A stretch of DNA of 64,000 nt from Gossypium raimondii. Taxonomy: Eukaryota; Streptophyta; Magnoliopsida; Malvales; Malvaceae. The notes beneath the pieces were generated by a model, which saw only the letters and a program-made list of their open reading frames with translations, was not told the DNA's origin and searched no databases. Location of the stretch: positions 59,277,371 to 59,341,370 of the forward strand of contig NC_068567.1 of the NCBI RefSeq assembly GCF_025698545.1, given 5' to 3'. A program made the translations under genes and the position numbers. This document shows positions 35,425 through 46,707 of this stretch, one piece after another; position 1 is the first letter of the stretch; each line of letters starts with the position of its first letter.

Positions 35425-35990
35425 GTTATTTCAATTTTATTTATATTCGAAAAGTTCTATATCAATACAAGGGATGTGGGTTTGAGTGTGTTAAAGAGCA
35501 TTATTTTTTTATTTATTCCAACTCAATGATTCATCAATCATTTAGCCAAAATCATGGAACTATTCATACGCTCTTGAACAGAAATAAGGAATCCCAATCT
35601 TTGATAATTTTGTCATCATCTAATTGTTTTTGCATGGGTCCATTTAACGATGTAAAATATCACAATGTGATAAAACAATCAATTAAAAAAGATCCTCTAA
35701 TTCCAATTAAGAATTTATTGGGTCCTTTAGGAACAATCCTCAAAATTGTGAATTTTTATTCATCATTTTACCCTTTAATAACTCATAATCGGACCTCGGT
35801 AGCGAAATATTTGGAGCTTGACAATTTAAAACAGGCTTTTCAAGTACTTAACTATTATTTAATAGCTGAAAATGGGAGAATTTATAATTTCGATCCATGC
35901 CGTAACTCGGGAGAGGTTATGGATAATTTTAAACATTGTATCAAAAAGAATAGATGTGATCAGAATCTATAATTAGATTGTTAAAAAAAT
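35425..35990 (+). mobile_element. SINE split by a chloroplast DNA insertion
   Basis: The left part (35425-35518) has ATCAATACAAGGGATGTGGG, TTTGAGTGTGTTAAAGAGCA and TTATTTTTTTATTTA. The right part (35906-35990) has GGGAGAGGTTATGGATAATT, CATTGTATCAAAAAGAATAG and GATCAGAATCTATAATTAGA followed by TTGTTAAAAAAA. Put side by side, these follow the SINE order seen at 28030-28195, including the same tail. The 387 bp between are rpoC2. Confidence 0.6.
35519..35905 (+). pseudogene. rpoC2: Nuclear copy of chloroplast rpoC2 (NUPT fragment)
   Basis: An uninterrupted frame encodes [74 protein letters not shown] and [20 protein letters not shown]. This is an internal segment of plastid RNA polymerase subunit beta'' (rpoC2). 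It lacks start and end and is flanked by SINE halves, so it is plastid DNA inserted into the nucleus. The frame is still open over about 125 codons, suggesting a fairly young transfer. Confidence 0.88.
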
Positions 35991-36012
35991 AATAATAATC
36001 TACATTATTGGA

Positions 36013-38498
36013 TGTACAAGCCCAATTTTTTCATGCCCGGGCCCAACAAATCCTTAACCCAAGACCTACCCAAAACAACTGCCTAATTACAAACCAACCC
36101 ACCTAAACACTAACCCACAACTTACAGGCCCAATAACCTAACCCTAGCCCAAAAAGAGAAAACAAATTAGAAACAATGTCAAACCCTAGGTGCGCCGCAC
36201 CTAGGGTTCTAACTTTACCACCGCACATTGCGCCTCGACGCCGCACCACCAACCCCTCACCGCTCCATCAAGCGTCAAATACCTACAAGAAGGAAGAACA
36301 CGAAAGAAACAGCAGCAAACAGAAACAAAAATAGAAAAGAAATCGTGTAAAAAGGCTATATAAAGCCGAAACAGATTATCAAAAAGGGGGGATGATTTTC
36401 GGTACAAAACCGATTGAAAAACCATTGTAGAGGGTTTTTTATTCTATTTTCCTTTTCCTTTTGTAACGTTTTTCACAGAAATAAGAAACAAAAAAATCAA
36501 AGGTGATTTCCGACCCTTTTCGTTTTTACATATTTTACCATTTTTATCTTACTTTTTCTTTTTTTGTTCATCTATTTATATACATATAATATAAATAATA
36601 ATAAAAAGAGAAACTCACGAGGAGAGGCGATTCGTGAAAAAGGAAACTTTTGGTCTCCTCTTGCAGTGCAGTGGCAATGGCCGTGGCGAGGCGATCGGCG
36701 GCGGTGTAACGATCGATGGCCGGACCTCGACCGCCTCGGAAAAGGAGAGAGACTTGAGAGAAATTTTTGGTTTTTTCGGAGAAGAAGAAGAATGAAAATT
36801 TTGAAAAAAATAGTTTAAATAGGCTTCCAAAAGCGTCGTTTTGGGCGGTCTGCTTCGAGCATCAAAATGACGCCGCTTTTGACTGACCGTTGGCCGACCC
36901 GACCCGATCCAGGGGATCCAGCGTGTTTTTGACGGAAGGGCTAATTGCACGTTTAGCCCTTCCGATTTTTAATGCTTTTAAAATTAGGTTCTTTTGATCT
37001 TTTGAATTTTACCGGAAATATTTTGCGTTTTCAATTTAATCCTTACCGAACTACGTCATTTTAATGGAAGGGCAATTTGCTTTACTAGTCCCTCCATGTT
37101 TTATGAATGTTCGAGTAGTCCCCCGCTTTTGTTTATTTGCGTTTTGAGCCCGAATCTTGTTTTAATGTTTAATTTAGTCCTTTTGTTATTTTGTTTGTTT
37201 TCTTAATAAATTTCATATTATTACTATTATTATTACTATTATTATTATTAGTTTTATTTTTCTTTTATTTATTCGTTATTATTGTGATAATATTAATTAG
37301 TTTTATATTATTTTTAGTTTTAATTTTATTTCATATATATATATATACATATAGGTATTATGCCCGTACATATATATTTTTATTATATAGTATTTTCACA
37401 TACTGCATATATGTTTATATATATATATTTCATTTTCATAAATATACATATATATACTTACATAAACTTTTATATCTAATAATTTTACAACATATATATT
37501 TTTCATATTTTATAATCTTATGTATATACATACATATATATTTCCCTTATATGTACAAACATATTTTCATATTTTATGATTTTATCTATTTTCCTTTATT
37601 GTTATTATTATTTTATTTATTTTATTTTACTTTATGTTCATTTATTTATTTATTTATATATCCATTTTTTATGTTTTAGTTTATTTATTTATTTATTTGT
37701 TGTTGTATATACATGATGGATTTGTTCTTTTTATTTATTGTTAGTTTTTGCTCATATAATTTTTAGTCACATTACTTTATTTATTATTCCATTATGCACA
37801 TAAATACCATATTTCAAAAAAAAAAAGAAAATTTTTCTAAATGAGGCAATATTTAGCTTTTGGAAATTCGAGAAAACATGCCCTAAGGTGCTGAGTATCG
37901 ATTTTTCTCGTTCAACCAAATAGTTAAATATCCTTTCAAAAATTTCAAAATAAGGCAATGTTTTGCGTTTGGAAATTCGAGGAACGTGCCCTAAGGTGCT
38001 GGGTTTCGATTTCTCGCTCAACCAAATAGCTAAATATCCTTTCAAAAATTACAAAATAACGCAATGTTTTGCGTTTGGAAATTCGAGGAACGTGCCCTAA
38101 GGTGATGGGTTTCGATTTCTCGTTTAACCAAATTGCCAAATATCCTTTTTAATTTTAATATATGCTATTCGAGTTTTTTTAAGGATCGTATTTTAAATCT
38201 CTTTAAAGTTTTTAATTTTTCGACACTAAGACATTAAGTAATCAACTAGGTACCAATTTTGGGCGTATCGAGGGTGCTAATCCTTCCTCGTGCATAACCG
38301 ACTCCCGAACCCGTTTTTCTGAATTTCGTGGACCAAACTTGTTGTTTTAATAAAATCAAATCGTTTATTAAAAACAACCACTTTTCGAGGTGATCCGATC
38401 ACACCTCATAAAAAAGGATCGATGGCGACTCCCATTTTCGTTTTCATTTTCCAAAACCCAAGTCGACCCCGTTTTCCATCCAAAAAATGGTGTCAACA
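36013..38498 (+). mobile_element. 5' LTR of a Ty3-gypsy retrotransposon
   Basis: It starts TGTACAAGCCCAA and ends GGTGTCAACA, directly before a primer-binding-like site. It shares order and motifs with the solo LTR at 42989-48692 (CCCGGGCCC near the start, AT-rich middle, about 108-bp tandem units, CTTCCTCGTGCxTAACxGAC and CGGTGGCGACTCC-like blocks near the end). About 2.49 kb long. The open frames at 36564-37679 are chance frames in GC-skewed or AT-rich LTR sequence. Confidence 0.75.
37843..38155 (+). repeat. Three tandem units of about 108 bp in the gypsy LTR
   Basis: Units start near 37843, 37952 and 38059. Each contains GGCAATxTTT, GCGTTTGGAAATTCGAGGAA, GTGCCCTAAGGTGCTGGGTT and TCGATTTCTCG...CAACCAAATAG. 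Related units with CCCTAACGTATTGGG are present in the solo LTR at 48120-48420. Confidence 0.75.
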
Positions 38499-38500
38499 GC

Positions 38501-38520
38501 TTGGCGACTCCGCTGGGGAC
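38501..38520 (+). other. Putative primer-binding site
   Basis: TTGGCGACTCCGCTGGGGAC follows the LTR end after two bases, where the tRNA primer pairs. I do not assign the tRNA. Confidence 0.5.
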
Positions 38521-39700
38521 TTTAAATAAGAGAGTCAAGCCACGAGTTGATTATTTCTTGTCTTTTTGTCGAAAGTTGAAAATTTGATTTAAATATACGA
38601 TCCTCTCATTGCATTTCATTTGTTTTGAGTTATAGTTTTCATCATGTTTTGTATTTTAAATTTTTATATCTTTCTGCATTGCAATGCTTGACCGTTGGTC
38701 ACACCCTTTAAGTGAGAGTGAGAAGCTAGTCCTTCGTGAGGTTTTCACCTCCGTGCAGGATAGTGGATCGCTTTCGGGATACATCCGTACCTATGTCTTC
38801 GTGAGATTTTCATCTCCGTGCAGCCATAGGGAAATGTATTCCCCTGAACCGAACTCGGTCTGTATGAGCCTATAATGAATGAAGATCGAGGAATCTGCTG
38901 GTTCGGGTACCCTTACTTTAGAGCCAAACCTCATGTAGTGAACCTTAGGGGCCCACCCTAGGTAGAACCACTTCAAACCCCTAGTAGTCACCCGAATAGG
39001 TGTTCTAATTATTCTTGCTTTCTTTTGCTTTGTACTAACCTATTTTCTTTTCTGTTTTGATTGCATTGCATTTTCATCATTAAAAGAGGTGTTGATTCAT
39101 GTTCGGTTGCTAAATAGAGAGCTTGTCATAAGAAAATAGGTCTTTTGATGAAGTGGAAAATAATACGGTTGCCCTAATATGTTCTGAGAAAACACAACAA
39201 GAGAAAGATGATAACTTAATAGAGGACAACACAACTATTGCTCCGTTGCCCGAGGACTAAAGATGACAAGGATTATTCGAGAACCGCTGAACTTTCTTAA
39301 AGAGGAGCCAACGAGCATCATGAGGATAAACGAGTAACGAGCTGAGGCTTGGATCAAGCAAAAAGGAGATAAAAGAGAAGTCTCTTTCGAAGAGTTCGTG
39401 AGATTCATCTAACGCGCGAATAAAGAAAAGGATCGTTGTCTTGGAATATAAGGGCAAGGCCGTATGTATATCCGCTTTATGTAAAGAGATTTGTTTTCTA
39501 GTAAAGTTCTTCTAATATAATTGAATCAAAAATCAACGTCTCTTTTTGCATTCATTTCATGCATTTTCATTGCATTGCATCATATGCATTAATTTTTCAC
39601 AAAGTAACCCTAATTTGGTAAAATTATTTCAGTTACCCTGGAAATCAACAAAAATCTGCCAATTAGATATCATTACGGTACTCGCCGGAGAACCAAAGAA
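38521..39700 (+). other. Gypsy leader region (untranslated)
   Basis: About 1.2 kb lies between the primer-binding site and the gag start, with no long frame. Long leaders are usual in the Tat-type Ty3-gypsy lineage. Confidence 0.5.
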
Positions 39701-41203
39701 ATGGATCAAAAACTAGAGAAATTAGAGCAATTGCAAGAACAGATTCAAGCTCAGATGCAAGAAAAACTAGCCAAACTGTAGCAAGATATGGAAGCATCCC
39801 AAAGAGAATTATTGAATCAATTAAAACAGTTAACGGCTGGGGGGCACGATAAGGGGAAGAGCCCCGAGGTAAATTTTGGGGATGATCACGAAGACCCTGC
39901 CTACCCTCCAGGTTTCGCCCCAACTAATGCCCAGACACAACCAAGGGTGTACCCACAGAGGGTACCTGTCACCATTAGATCCCAATACCAAGTTGGTGCC
40001 CCAGCATCGATGAACTTCCCAACAGGTTCGGGTTCTAATCTCAGGGATAATCTTGTTATTCCTGTAGTTCCGGATCTCGACGACGCAGCAGAAATAGAGA
40101 AGACAAGAGTAGACCTGCCAAAACAATTAGAAGATCGATGTAAATGGTTAGAGGAGAAGTTTCAAGCTATGGAAAATGCCGAATACCATCGAGGAATAGA
40201 CGCTAAAGATTTGAGCCTGGTACCTGATTTGGTGTTCCCTCCCAAATTTAAAGTGTCGGAGTTTGAGAAGTACAATGGGACCAGTTGCCCCGAGGTCCAT
40301 ATCACTATGTTCTGTAGGAGAATGACCGGATACATCAACAATGACCCATTGTTGATTCATTGCTTCCAGGACAGTTTGATCGGGTCAGCGGCTAGATGGT
40401 ACAACCAATTAAGTCGGGCCAACATTCATTCATGGAAAGATTTGGCGCAAGCCTTTATGAAGCAGTATAGACATGTGATGGATATAGCACCCGATCGAAT
40501 TGTATTGCAAAACATGGAAAAGAAGCCTAATGAGAGCTTTCGACAATATGCTCAGAGATGGAGAGAAGTGGCTGTGCAAGTTCAACCACCACTTTTAGAG
40601 AAAGAAATAACTATGCTTTTTATCAATACTTTAAAAGCTCTATTTCTCAATCACATGTTGGGCAGTGCCACTAAAAGCTTTTCAGACATAGTGATGTCTG
40701 GAGAAATGATAGAGAACGCCATAAGGTGCGGCAAGATAGAAGCGGGAGAAAGCGCCAAGAGGTCAGCCCCAATGAAGAAAGAGCACAAGATAAACAATGC
40801 AAGCGTGTTTAACAAGAGCTATTCTAAACCAATCACGGTGGGACAAGCAAGAGCAGTAACCACTAACCATCAAGGTTCTTCAAGGCAGGAATCCAATCTA
40901 AGGTCAAATGAAGAAATATCCCAATTTACACCAATCCCAATGACATATAAAGAGCTGTACCAGAACTTATATGATGCACATATGGTATCTCCTTCTTATC
41001 TAAAACCCATGCAACCTCCATATCCTAAATGGTACGATACGAATGCCCAATGCGAGTATCATGCGGGAATTACGGGGCACTCGATTGAAAAGTGTACTAC
41101 GTTCAAGAAGTTAGTTGAGAGATTTATTAAGATGGGGATCTTAAAATTTGACGACCCGTCAAGAAAAAACGTAGTAGGGGATCCGCTACCTAATCATGAT
41201 TGA
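39701..41203 (+). pseudogene. Ty3-gypsy gag with an early in-frame stop
   Basis: The natural ATG appears to be 39701 (MDQKLEKLEQLQEQIQAQMQ); a TAG at 39779-39781 interrupts it where CAG would be expected, and the same frame resumes with ATG at 39788 for 471 codons. It contains the retrotransposon gag fold: FPPKFKVSEFEKYNG, MTGYINNDPLLIHCFQDSL, GSAARWYNQLS, SWKDLAQAFMKQY, RQYAQRWREVA. A CEYHAGITGHSIEKC zinc-binding-like motif lies near the end. Gag packages the element RNA into virus-like particles. Either the stop is inactivating or translation uses the second ATG. Confidence 0.8.
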
Positions 41204-41602
41204 TAATGGGGTGACTACAATGCATGAAGAAGTTGGGGAATGTTCACATCTGAAGAAGGGACCTTGATAGACATTTGCTGGGAGTTTTTCTAAGCAATAG
41301 GACTGTGGAGGAAATCCCTGTAGTATTTAGAGCCTACTTAGAGTAATATTCAAAACACACTTGTTGCTTTCAGCCTAGAGGCAACAAGAAGTCTTTTGTG
41401 AAATAGGCTCATTATTTTAATGGAATGCATCTTTGCGATCTTTTGAACCAATATTCTTTCATTTCTTGAATGATTATTCTTTTATTCTTTCATCTAGATC
41501 ATTCTTTCATTCATAATCATACTGTGCAGTTAATTATTCTTAAATTCATACATTCTTTGTATACTCTATTGTACCTACAATAGGTCCCCAGATATCAACG
41601 AC

Positions 41603-41869
41603 ATGAATGATACTGCTACAAACTTAGAATCTCCTTTTGAGCGAGACATATGTTTAGAGGGATCTCACGACTTTGAAGATGACATAGATTATAGCCTATC
41701 TCCGGACTTGTTGAGGATGGTAGAACAAGAGGATAAACAGATCCTACCTCTTAATGAATCATTAGAAATTGTGAGCTTGGTGAAGACTAGAATTGACCTG
41801 ACTGCAAAGACGAAGCGAGACCTCAGGAATTCAATGATCATACCAGGATATGCCCGGGTTAACCGTTAA
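41603..41869 (+). pseudogene. Gypsy gag-pol junction fragment
   Basis: An open frame of 88 codons (MNDTATNLESPFERDICLEG, then SPDLLRMVEQEDKQILPL) resembles the acidic linker before reverse transcriptase in this gypsy lineage. The reverse transcriptase that should follow is missing. Confidence 0.5.
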
Positions 41870-41914
41870 TAATGAATCATGTACAACAGCGCGATGTCAG
41901 AAATTTGCAGTAAG

Positions 41915-42210
41915 AATGATGCAATTCTTTGCCGGGGCAATGCCTTTCTCGTTGACTCGTCATAGCTTTGCCCATTGGAAGTCGAGCTTCCATCTCTTTA
42001 AGTTTTTTGTTGGATTTTATCCTAATTGAAGAGGAAGATCCAAAGTTTTTTGTCGTAGTTTCACCCCGGAAGGCTCTATGAAAGAAATCTAATACCAAAG
42101 AAGGTTTTTCGCATACAAGATGAAAGTGGAAGATCTTATGTGGAAGACTTTCGCCCCTATTCACATGTACTTCATGTTGACATAGTATTATTTGTCTTAT
42201 ATGCCATGTC
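41915..42210 (+). pseudogene. Gypsy pol 3' remnant after a large internal deletion
   Basis: In mixed frames the plus strand reads GAMPFSLTR, then LPIGSRASIS and FHPGRLYE. These match the end of gypsy integrases (GATPFSLVYG...LPIEVEIPS... and the FxPGxLVL segment). It lies within 60 bp of the linker at 41869, so reverse transcriptase, RNase H and most of integrase are gone. No 3' LTR follows. Confidence 0.5.
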
Positions 42211-42983
42211 AAAAAATAATTTAAAATTATAAAAATTTAAAAAAAGTTATAAAAAAATTAGCATGAATTAGACGTGGATTGCTATACAAGCTGCCATGTT
42301 TAAAAAGTTAATATTATAATCAATAGTTCTATTAAAAATAACAATACGACTCTTTTTAAAATGGTGGTGGTCAAATTCATTGTTTTCAATTGATTGAGGC
42401 CAAATTTAGCTAAATAAAATAATAAGAGCCAAATTGTCAAAATATTCAAATTTCATTTTTGGGTTTAGAATTTCAAATTTGATGTTTTGTATTTATTTAT
42501 ATTTAATAACCATAATTTATATTTACCTTTAAAATAAATTCATTTATTTTTATTTTTAAACCCTTTATCATCTTATTAACTATTCGTGTATGAAATTTAT
42601 GTAGCGACACTACATCAAATATTCTCCAAAATTATTATATATATATTTTAAAAATAACAAGATAAATAAAAGGATTATGTTGCGCTTTTATTTTAATTTT
42701 AGCTACGGAGTTAAAAATTTTATTATCGAATAATCCATTTAACTTGAATTCTGATCTAAAAAATTTATAATCTTGCTACTTTGATTTGAAACACTTCCAT
42801 TAACAATTAATTGTATTTAATTAATTTATGATATATATTTAAAAATTTTGAACCAACAATAATATCCTTTATTTTTTACCATATTATTAAATTGGTGTTT
42901 AAAAATATTTATAATTTAAAAATAATTCGTGAAAATTTTATTGATTCTAAAAATAGAATTATAAAATGAATAAAAGTATAAGC
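42211..42983. other. AT-rich spacer
   Basis: No gene is recognised. It lies between the truncated gypsy element and the target site of the solo LTR. Confidence 0.35.
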
Positions 42984-43226
42984 ACATTTGTAATACCCAA
43001 TTATTGCCCGGGGCCCAAAATCCTGAAGCCCAATGACCCAATGAACCAATACACCAAACCCTAACCTACTAGCCCAAAATATTGAACAGGAGCAGAAAAT
43101 TGGAACCCTAGCAGCAGTTTTTTTTTCCCTTCCTAGGCGCCACAGATCGCACCGCTCGTCCACACGTCTCTCGCCCATACGCACGTCGCACGCTGCGCAC
43201 GTTCTCTTCCAGTATGCACCTGCAAT

Positions 43227-43860
43227 TGTCACGGGGCTAGACCTTTCTTCTCGCAAACCGTGCGGCCTTAGGCGATCCGTTTGCTCCAAACTCGCCTAAG
43301 TCAGCCTTAACTCAAATGAGGATTCCTTAAGAACTCCTCCAAGGCACCAATTGAAGAGCGGAAGCGATTTAAGCCAAAAGAAGCTAAGCCAAAGAACAAC
43401 AGAAAGTCACAGAAAAGAATGCACACAAGGTGTTTGAGTAAATGCTCTCAGAACTCTATTACTCTTAAGAATTCAGAATACAATGGAATGAGTACAAATG
43501 AGGGGGAGGCTCTCTATTTATAGTTGAGTTCCCCCAAAACCGACGGTCAAGATATATTTACATCGACAGACGAGATTAACATATCCCTTAATTTTAGGGA
43601 TTTACAAGATATGCCATATCAAATCTAATCTAATCTTTACAAGATATGATTCCCTCTATCTTCTAAGATTAGTTACCATATTAGCCTAAGTTGCCATGTC
43701 TTCATCATTGGGCCAACTAGGCTTCAATTTGATAGGCTTCTCCAATATTTCTCTGAATCGGGCCAACTCTCGTGGGCTAAATGTTCCCCATCTTATCGAT
43801 AGACCTCCATGGGGCGCATCTTGTGCCATGGTCACGGGATTTGCACTTTGACCCGTGGCA
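43227..43860 (-). repeat. 3' LTR of the nested element
   Basis: 634 bp, from TGTCACGGGG to CCGTGGCA on the plus strand. On the minus strand it begins TGCCACGGGTC, preceded by a polypurine tract (GGTGGGGGAGAA, 43861-43872). Confidence 0.8.
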
Positions 43861-43901
43861 TTCTCCCCCACCCATTCTCGCAACGCCCTCGTTGCGACTT
43901 C

Positions 43902-44834
43902 CTAATGGCACTGACTTGATTCAACTTTGAACCCTCTTGTTGCCTTGGCTTCTTCCCGACTTGTCTTGCAATCAGGTTGTCCCTTCCTGTGGAACCTTTG
44001 CCTTGGCTTCCGTCGCATCTTTACATGAACCGTTGCACTCGTTGGTACATCTCGTTGGCAAGAAGTCTCCGTACTAACTTGCCCAAATTTTGACTTGCTT
44101 CCTTTTGAATCATCTCGATTCTCACACCTTGGCTTCGTATTGCCCACAGTCCCTTGGCCTCCTTGCTCATGAACTTTGAAAGGGCCCCTACGACCTTGCC
44201 AAGCCAACAAGTCAGAATTCAAAGCCGACTGTTTTTGCATCGCTCCCTTTTTTTGAATGCCCGATGCACAACCCACCTTTCCCAAAGGTGTCAGCTTTAC
44301 AGTCGAATCTGCAGGCTTCATATCGAACTCTTGCGCCACTAACACTTCTGAAGGAGCTTTCGTAACTTCCCGTTCTATCGAGTCAATGTTCCCCCCATAC
44401 GAAACATCCTCGACTAGTTGGATTGACGACAACACCTTTGCCCCCACCTTCATATCTCGATGCACCGGCACAACAAGTTTTGTTAACGGACCAGTGCAAA
44501 TATGAATTTGATCGACGCATGGATACAGAACTATTTTAATCCTGTCAAGGAAGTTTAAGCCAAGTACATAATCGTAATCATCTAATTCGATTACCTCAAA
44601 GTCCTCCTTGCCCTTCCATTCACCGATTTGTAGTTCTACATTCTGAACTACTCCCAAAGTTGGGGCCTCCTCAGAATTTACTGTCTTGATCTTCCTATTC
44701 GATTTCCTAATCGACAGACCAAGCTTTTTTGCGGCCTTCTCCGATATGAACAAGTCTGATGCTCTCGTATCAATAAGAGCACTCCGCTTCGACCATGAAT
44801 GTTGATGTCTACAAACATCAACCCTTCTTTCCAT
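43902..44834 (-). pseudogene. Retropepsin-like frame of the nested element (active-site motif altered)
   Basis: 310 codons. The protease part reads ALIDTRASDLFISEKAAKKL, then LGLNFLDRI. Retroviral-type aspartic proteases need D-T/S-G-A; here Gly is Arg (DTRAS), which should disable the enzyme. Upstream the frame is shifted against a conserved GLMFVDINIHGRS segment that is readable in another frame near 44800, so there is also a frameshift. The remaining 190 residues are hydrophilic and low in conserved motifs. No reverse transcriptase follows. Confidence 0.65.
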
Positions 44835-44858
44835 TCCTTTCCTTAGGAATGAGCACCA

Positions 44859-46040
44859 TCAATTGACCTCGATGGCTTTCCTCAATAAACCGCCTCTTAG
44901 GCTCATCATTTCTCTTGATAGTGGCGAAGATACCTTTGGGCAGTCCCTCTTCATGTGCGGTCCCTTGCAAAAGTAGTATCGTAACTTTCCCTTCTTTTCT
45001 TTCGGGCTATTAGGTCTCCACTTCCCATTTCGTGGTTTCCTATCATCACCATCGCTACTACTACCGTTGCCATCATAGCTTTGTCCCTCTTCATCCTCCT
45101 TATGGTACCCACCATTGCCCCTCCTGTTGGGCTTGGAAGATTCAAACCTGTCTCTTCTCGGAGCAAGTTCCACTATAGACTCCGCTACCATCATGGCATT
45201 GGTGAGTTCTTTAACTCCTCGACGTTGCAATTCTTGCCTCGCCCATTGTTTCAGCCCATCCGTAAAGGAGAAAAATGCTTCTTTCTCGCTCAAATCAGAA
45301 ATCTGAAGCATGAGTTCACTGAACTCTCGCACATACTCCCTAACCGTGCCTCGTTGCGTTAGCCGCCGCAACTTTGCTCGAGCTTCATCCTCGGCATACT
45401 CGGGGTAAAACTGTACTTTAAATTCATCTTGGAACTCCTTCCAAGTCCCAATCTCAGTACCACAACGTCTCACATCAGTGGACCTACGTCTCCACCATAA
45501 CAAAGCAACGTCAGTGAAATACATAGCAGCAGTGTTTACCTTTGTAACATCATCCTCGATGTTCATCGCACGGAAGTATTGCTCCATGGCCCAAAGAAAG
45601 TTGTCCACCTCACTTGCAGACCTTGCCCCTTTGAACGCCTTCGGCTTGGGCACATCCATCGCTTGTGGCTTCGGCTTTGAAGCTAACATTCCATTCCCTA
45701 TGGCAGCCTTGAAAATCTTGAGCGCCCCCTTAAGCTCATTGATCTCCTCCTTCAAAGCTGTCACCATAGCCTCGAGAGCATCGTTCTTTTCAGCCAGCTT
45801 ATTCTCCGAGGAACCGATAGTATCCCACACAAATTCCCTGAGTTGTCCTTGCAATGTTCGTAACCCATCATTGTGTCTATCATCGACATCGTCGATCCTC
45901 TCCTTGACGTCCCCTATGGACTCCTCGAGAGTGACGACTTGATCCTTCAAAGTTGAAATTAAGTCCCTTGATCGACTCGCTTTTCTGGCCCTTCCTCGAG
46001 TCTCCATTGGCTCATTCTGGCCAACAACTTCTTTCGACAT
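44859..46040 (-). CDS. Gag of the nested element
   Basis: 393 codons, beginning MSKEVVGQNEPMETRGRARK. The N-terminal third is coiled-coil-like (STLKDQVVTLEESIGDVKER). The gag core has EVDNFLWAMEQYFRAMNIED, ALLWWRRRSTDVRRCG, EFKVQFYPEYAEDEARAKLR and GTVREYVREFSELMLQI. Near the end is a zinc knuckle YYFCKGPHMKRDCPK in which the first Cys of the CCHC motif is replaced by Tyr. The start is chosen as the first ATG after the primer-binding site. This protein could still assemble particles and allow movement by machinery from other elements; that is an inference. Confidence 0.8.
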   Translation of the reverse strand: MSKEVVGQNEPMETRGRARKASRSRDLISTLKDQVVTLEESIGDVKERIDDVDDRHNDGLRTLQGQLREFVWDTIGSSENKLAEKNDALEAMVTALKEEINELKGALKIFKAAIGNGMLASKPKPQAMDVPKPKAFKGARSASEVDNFLWAMEQYFRAMNIEDDVTKVNTAAMYFTDVALLWWRRRSTDVRRCGTEIGTWKEFQDEFKVQFYPEYAEDEARAKLRRLTQRGTVREYVREFSELMLQISDLSEKEAFFSFTDGLKQWARQELQRRGVKELTNAMMVAESIVELAPRRDRFESSKPNRRGNGGYHKEDEEGQSYDGNGSSSDGDDRKPRNGKWRPNSPKEKKGKLRYYFCKGPHMKRDCPKVSSPLSREMMSLRGGLLRKAIEVN

Positions 46041-46064
46041 CCCAACAGTGCCTTCGAACCAAAA

Positions 46065-46076
46065 GCTCTGATACCA
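46065..46076 (-). other. Primer-binding site (initiator Met tRNA type)
   Basis: TGGTATCAGAGC on the minus strand, two bases inside the 5' LTR end at 46079. Confidence 0.8.
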
Positions 46077-46078
46077 AC

Positions 46079-46707
46079 TGTCACGGGGCTAGACCTTTCG
46101 TCTCGCAAACCGTGCGGCCTTAGGCGATCCGTTTGCTCCAAACTCGCCTAAGTCAGCCTTAACTCAAATGAGGATTCCTTAAGAACTCCTCCAAGGCACC
46201 AATTGAAGAGCGGAAGCGATTTAAGCCAAAAGAAGCTAAGCCAAAGAACAACAGAAAGCCACAGAAAAGAATGCACACAAGGTGTTTGAGTAAATGCTCT
46301 CAGAACTCTATTACTCTTAAGAATTCAGAATACAATGGAATGAGTACAAATGAGGGGGAGGCTTTCTATTTATAGTTGAGTTCCCCCAAAACCGACGGTC
46401 AAGATATATTTACATCGACGGACGAGATTAACATATCCCTTAATTTTAGAGATTTACAAGATATGCCATATCAAATCTAATCTAATCTTTATAAGATATG
46501 ATTCCCTCTATCTTCTAAGATTAGTGACCATATTAGCCTAAGTTGCCATGTCTTCATCATTGGGCCAACTAGGCTTCAATCTGATAGGCTTCTCCAATAT
46601 TTCTCTGAATCGGGCCAGCTCTCGTGGGCTAAATGTTCCCCATCTTATAGACCTCCATGGGGCGCATCTTGTTCCATGGTCACGGGCTTTGCACTTTGAT
46701 CCGTGAC
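46079..46707 (-). repeat. 5' LTR of the nested element
   Basis: About 629 bp, nearly identical to 43227-43860. A 4-bp deletion (CGAT) relative to the other LTR lies near 46650. Confidence 0.8.

Larger units (their letters stand above)
43227..46707 (-). mobile_element. Nested gag-protease-only LTR retrotransposon
   Basis: Two direct LTRs (43227-43860 and 46079-46707) start TGTCACGGGGCTAGACC and differ by about a dozen substitutions and one 4-bp indel by eye, so about 2 percent. On the minus strand the order is LTR, primer-binding site for initiator Met tRNA (TGGTATCAGAGC), gag, protease-like frame, polypurine tract, LTR. No reverse transcriptase, RNase H or integrase is present, and the 3.5-kb length leaves no room for them. 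It is inserted into the solo gypsy LTR; flanks GCAAT/TCAAT are an imperfect target duplication. Confidence 0.8.

Noticed and set aside
35385-35972. Novel 195-residue protein
   Set aside because: The middle is plastid rpoC2 and both ends are SINE sequence, so the frame is an accident of insertion.
37191-37679. Hydrophobic 162-residue membrane protein
   Set aside because: It is an AT-rich tract within a retrotransposon LTR; the Leu/Ile/Tyr-rich frame follows from composition. The same holds for 47433-47880.
45081-45942. Plus-strand proteins opposite the gag gene
   Set aside because: Antisense shadows of the gag frame of the nested element.
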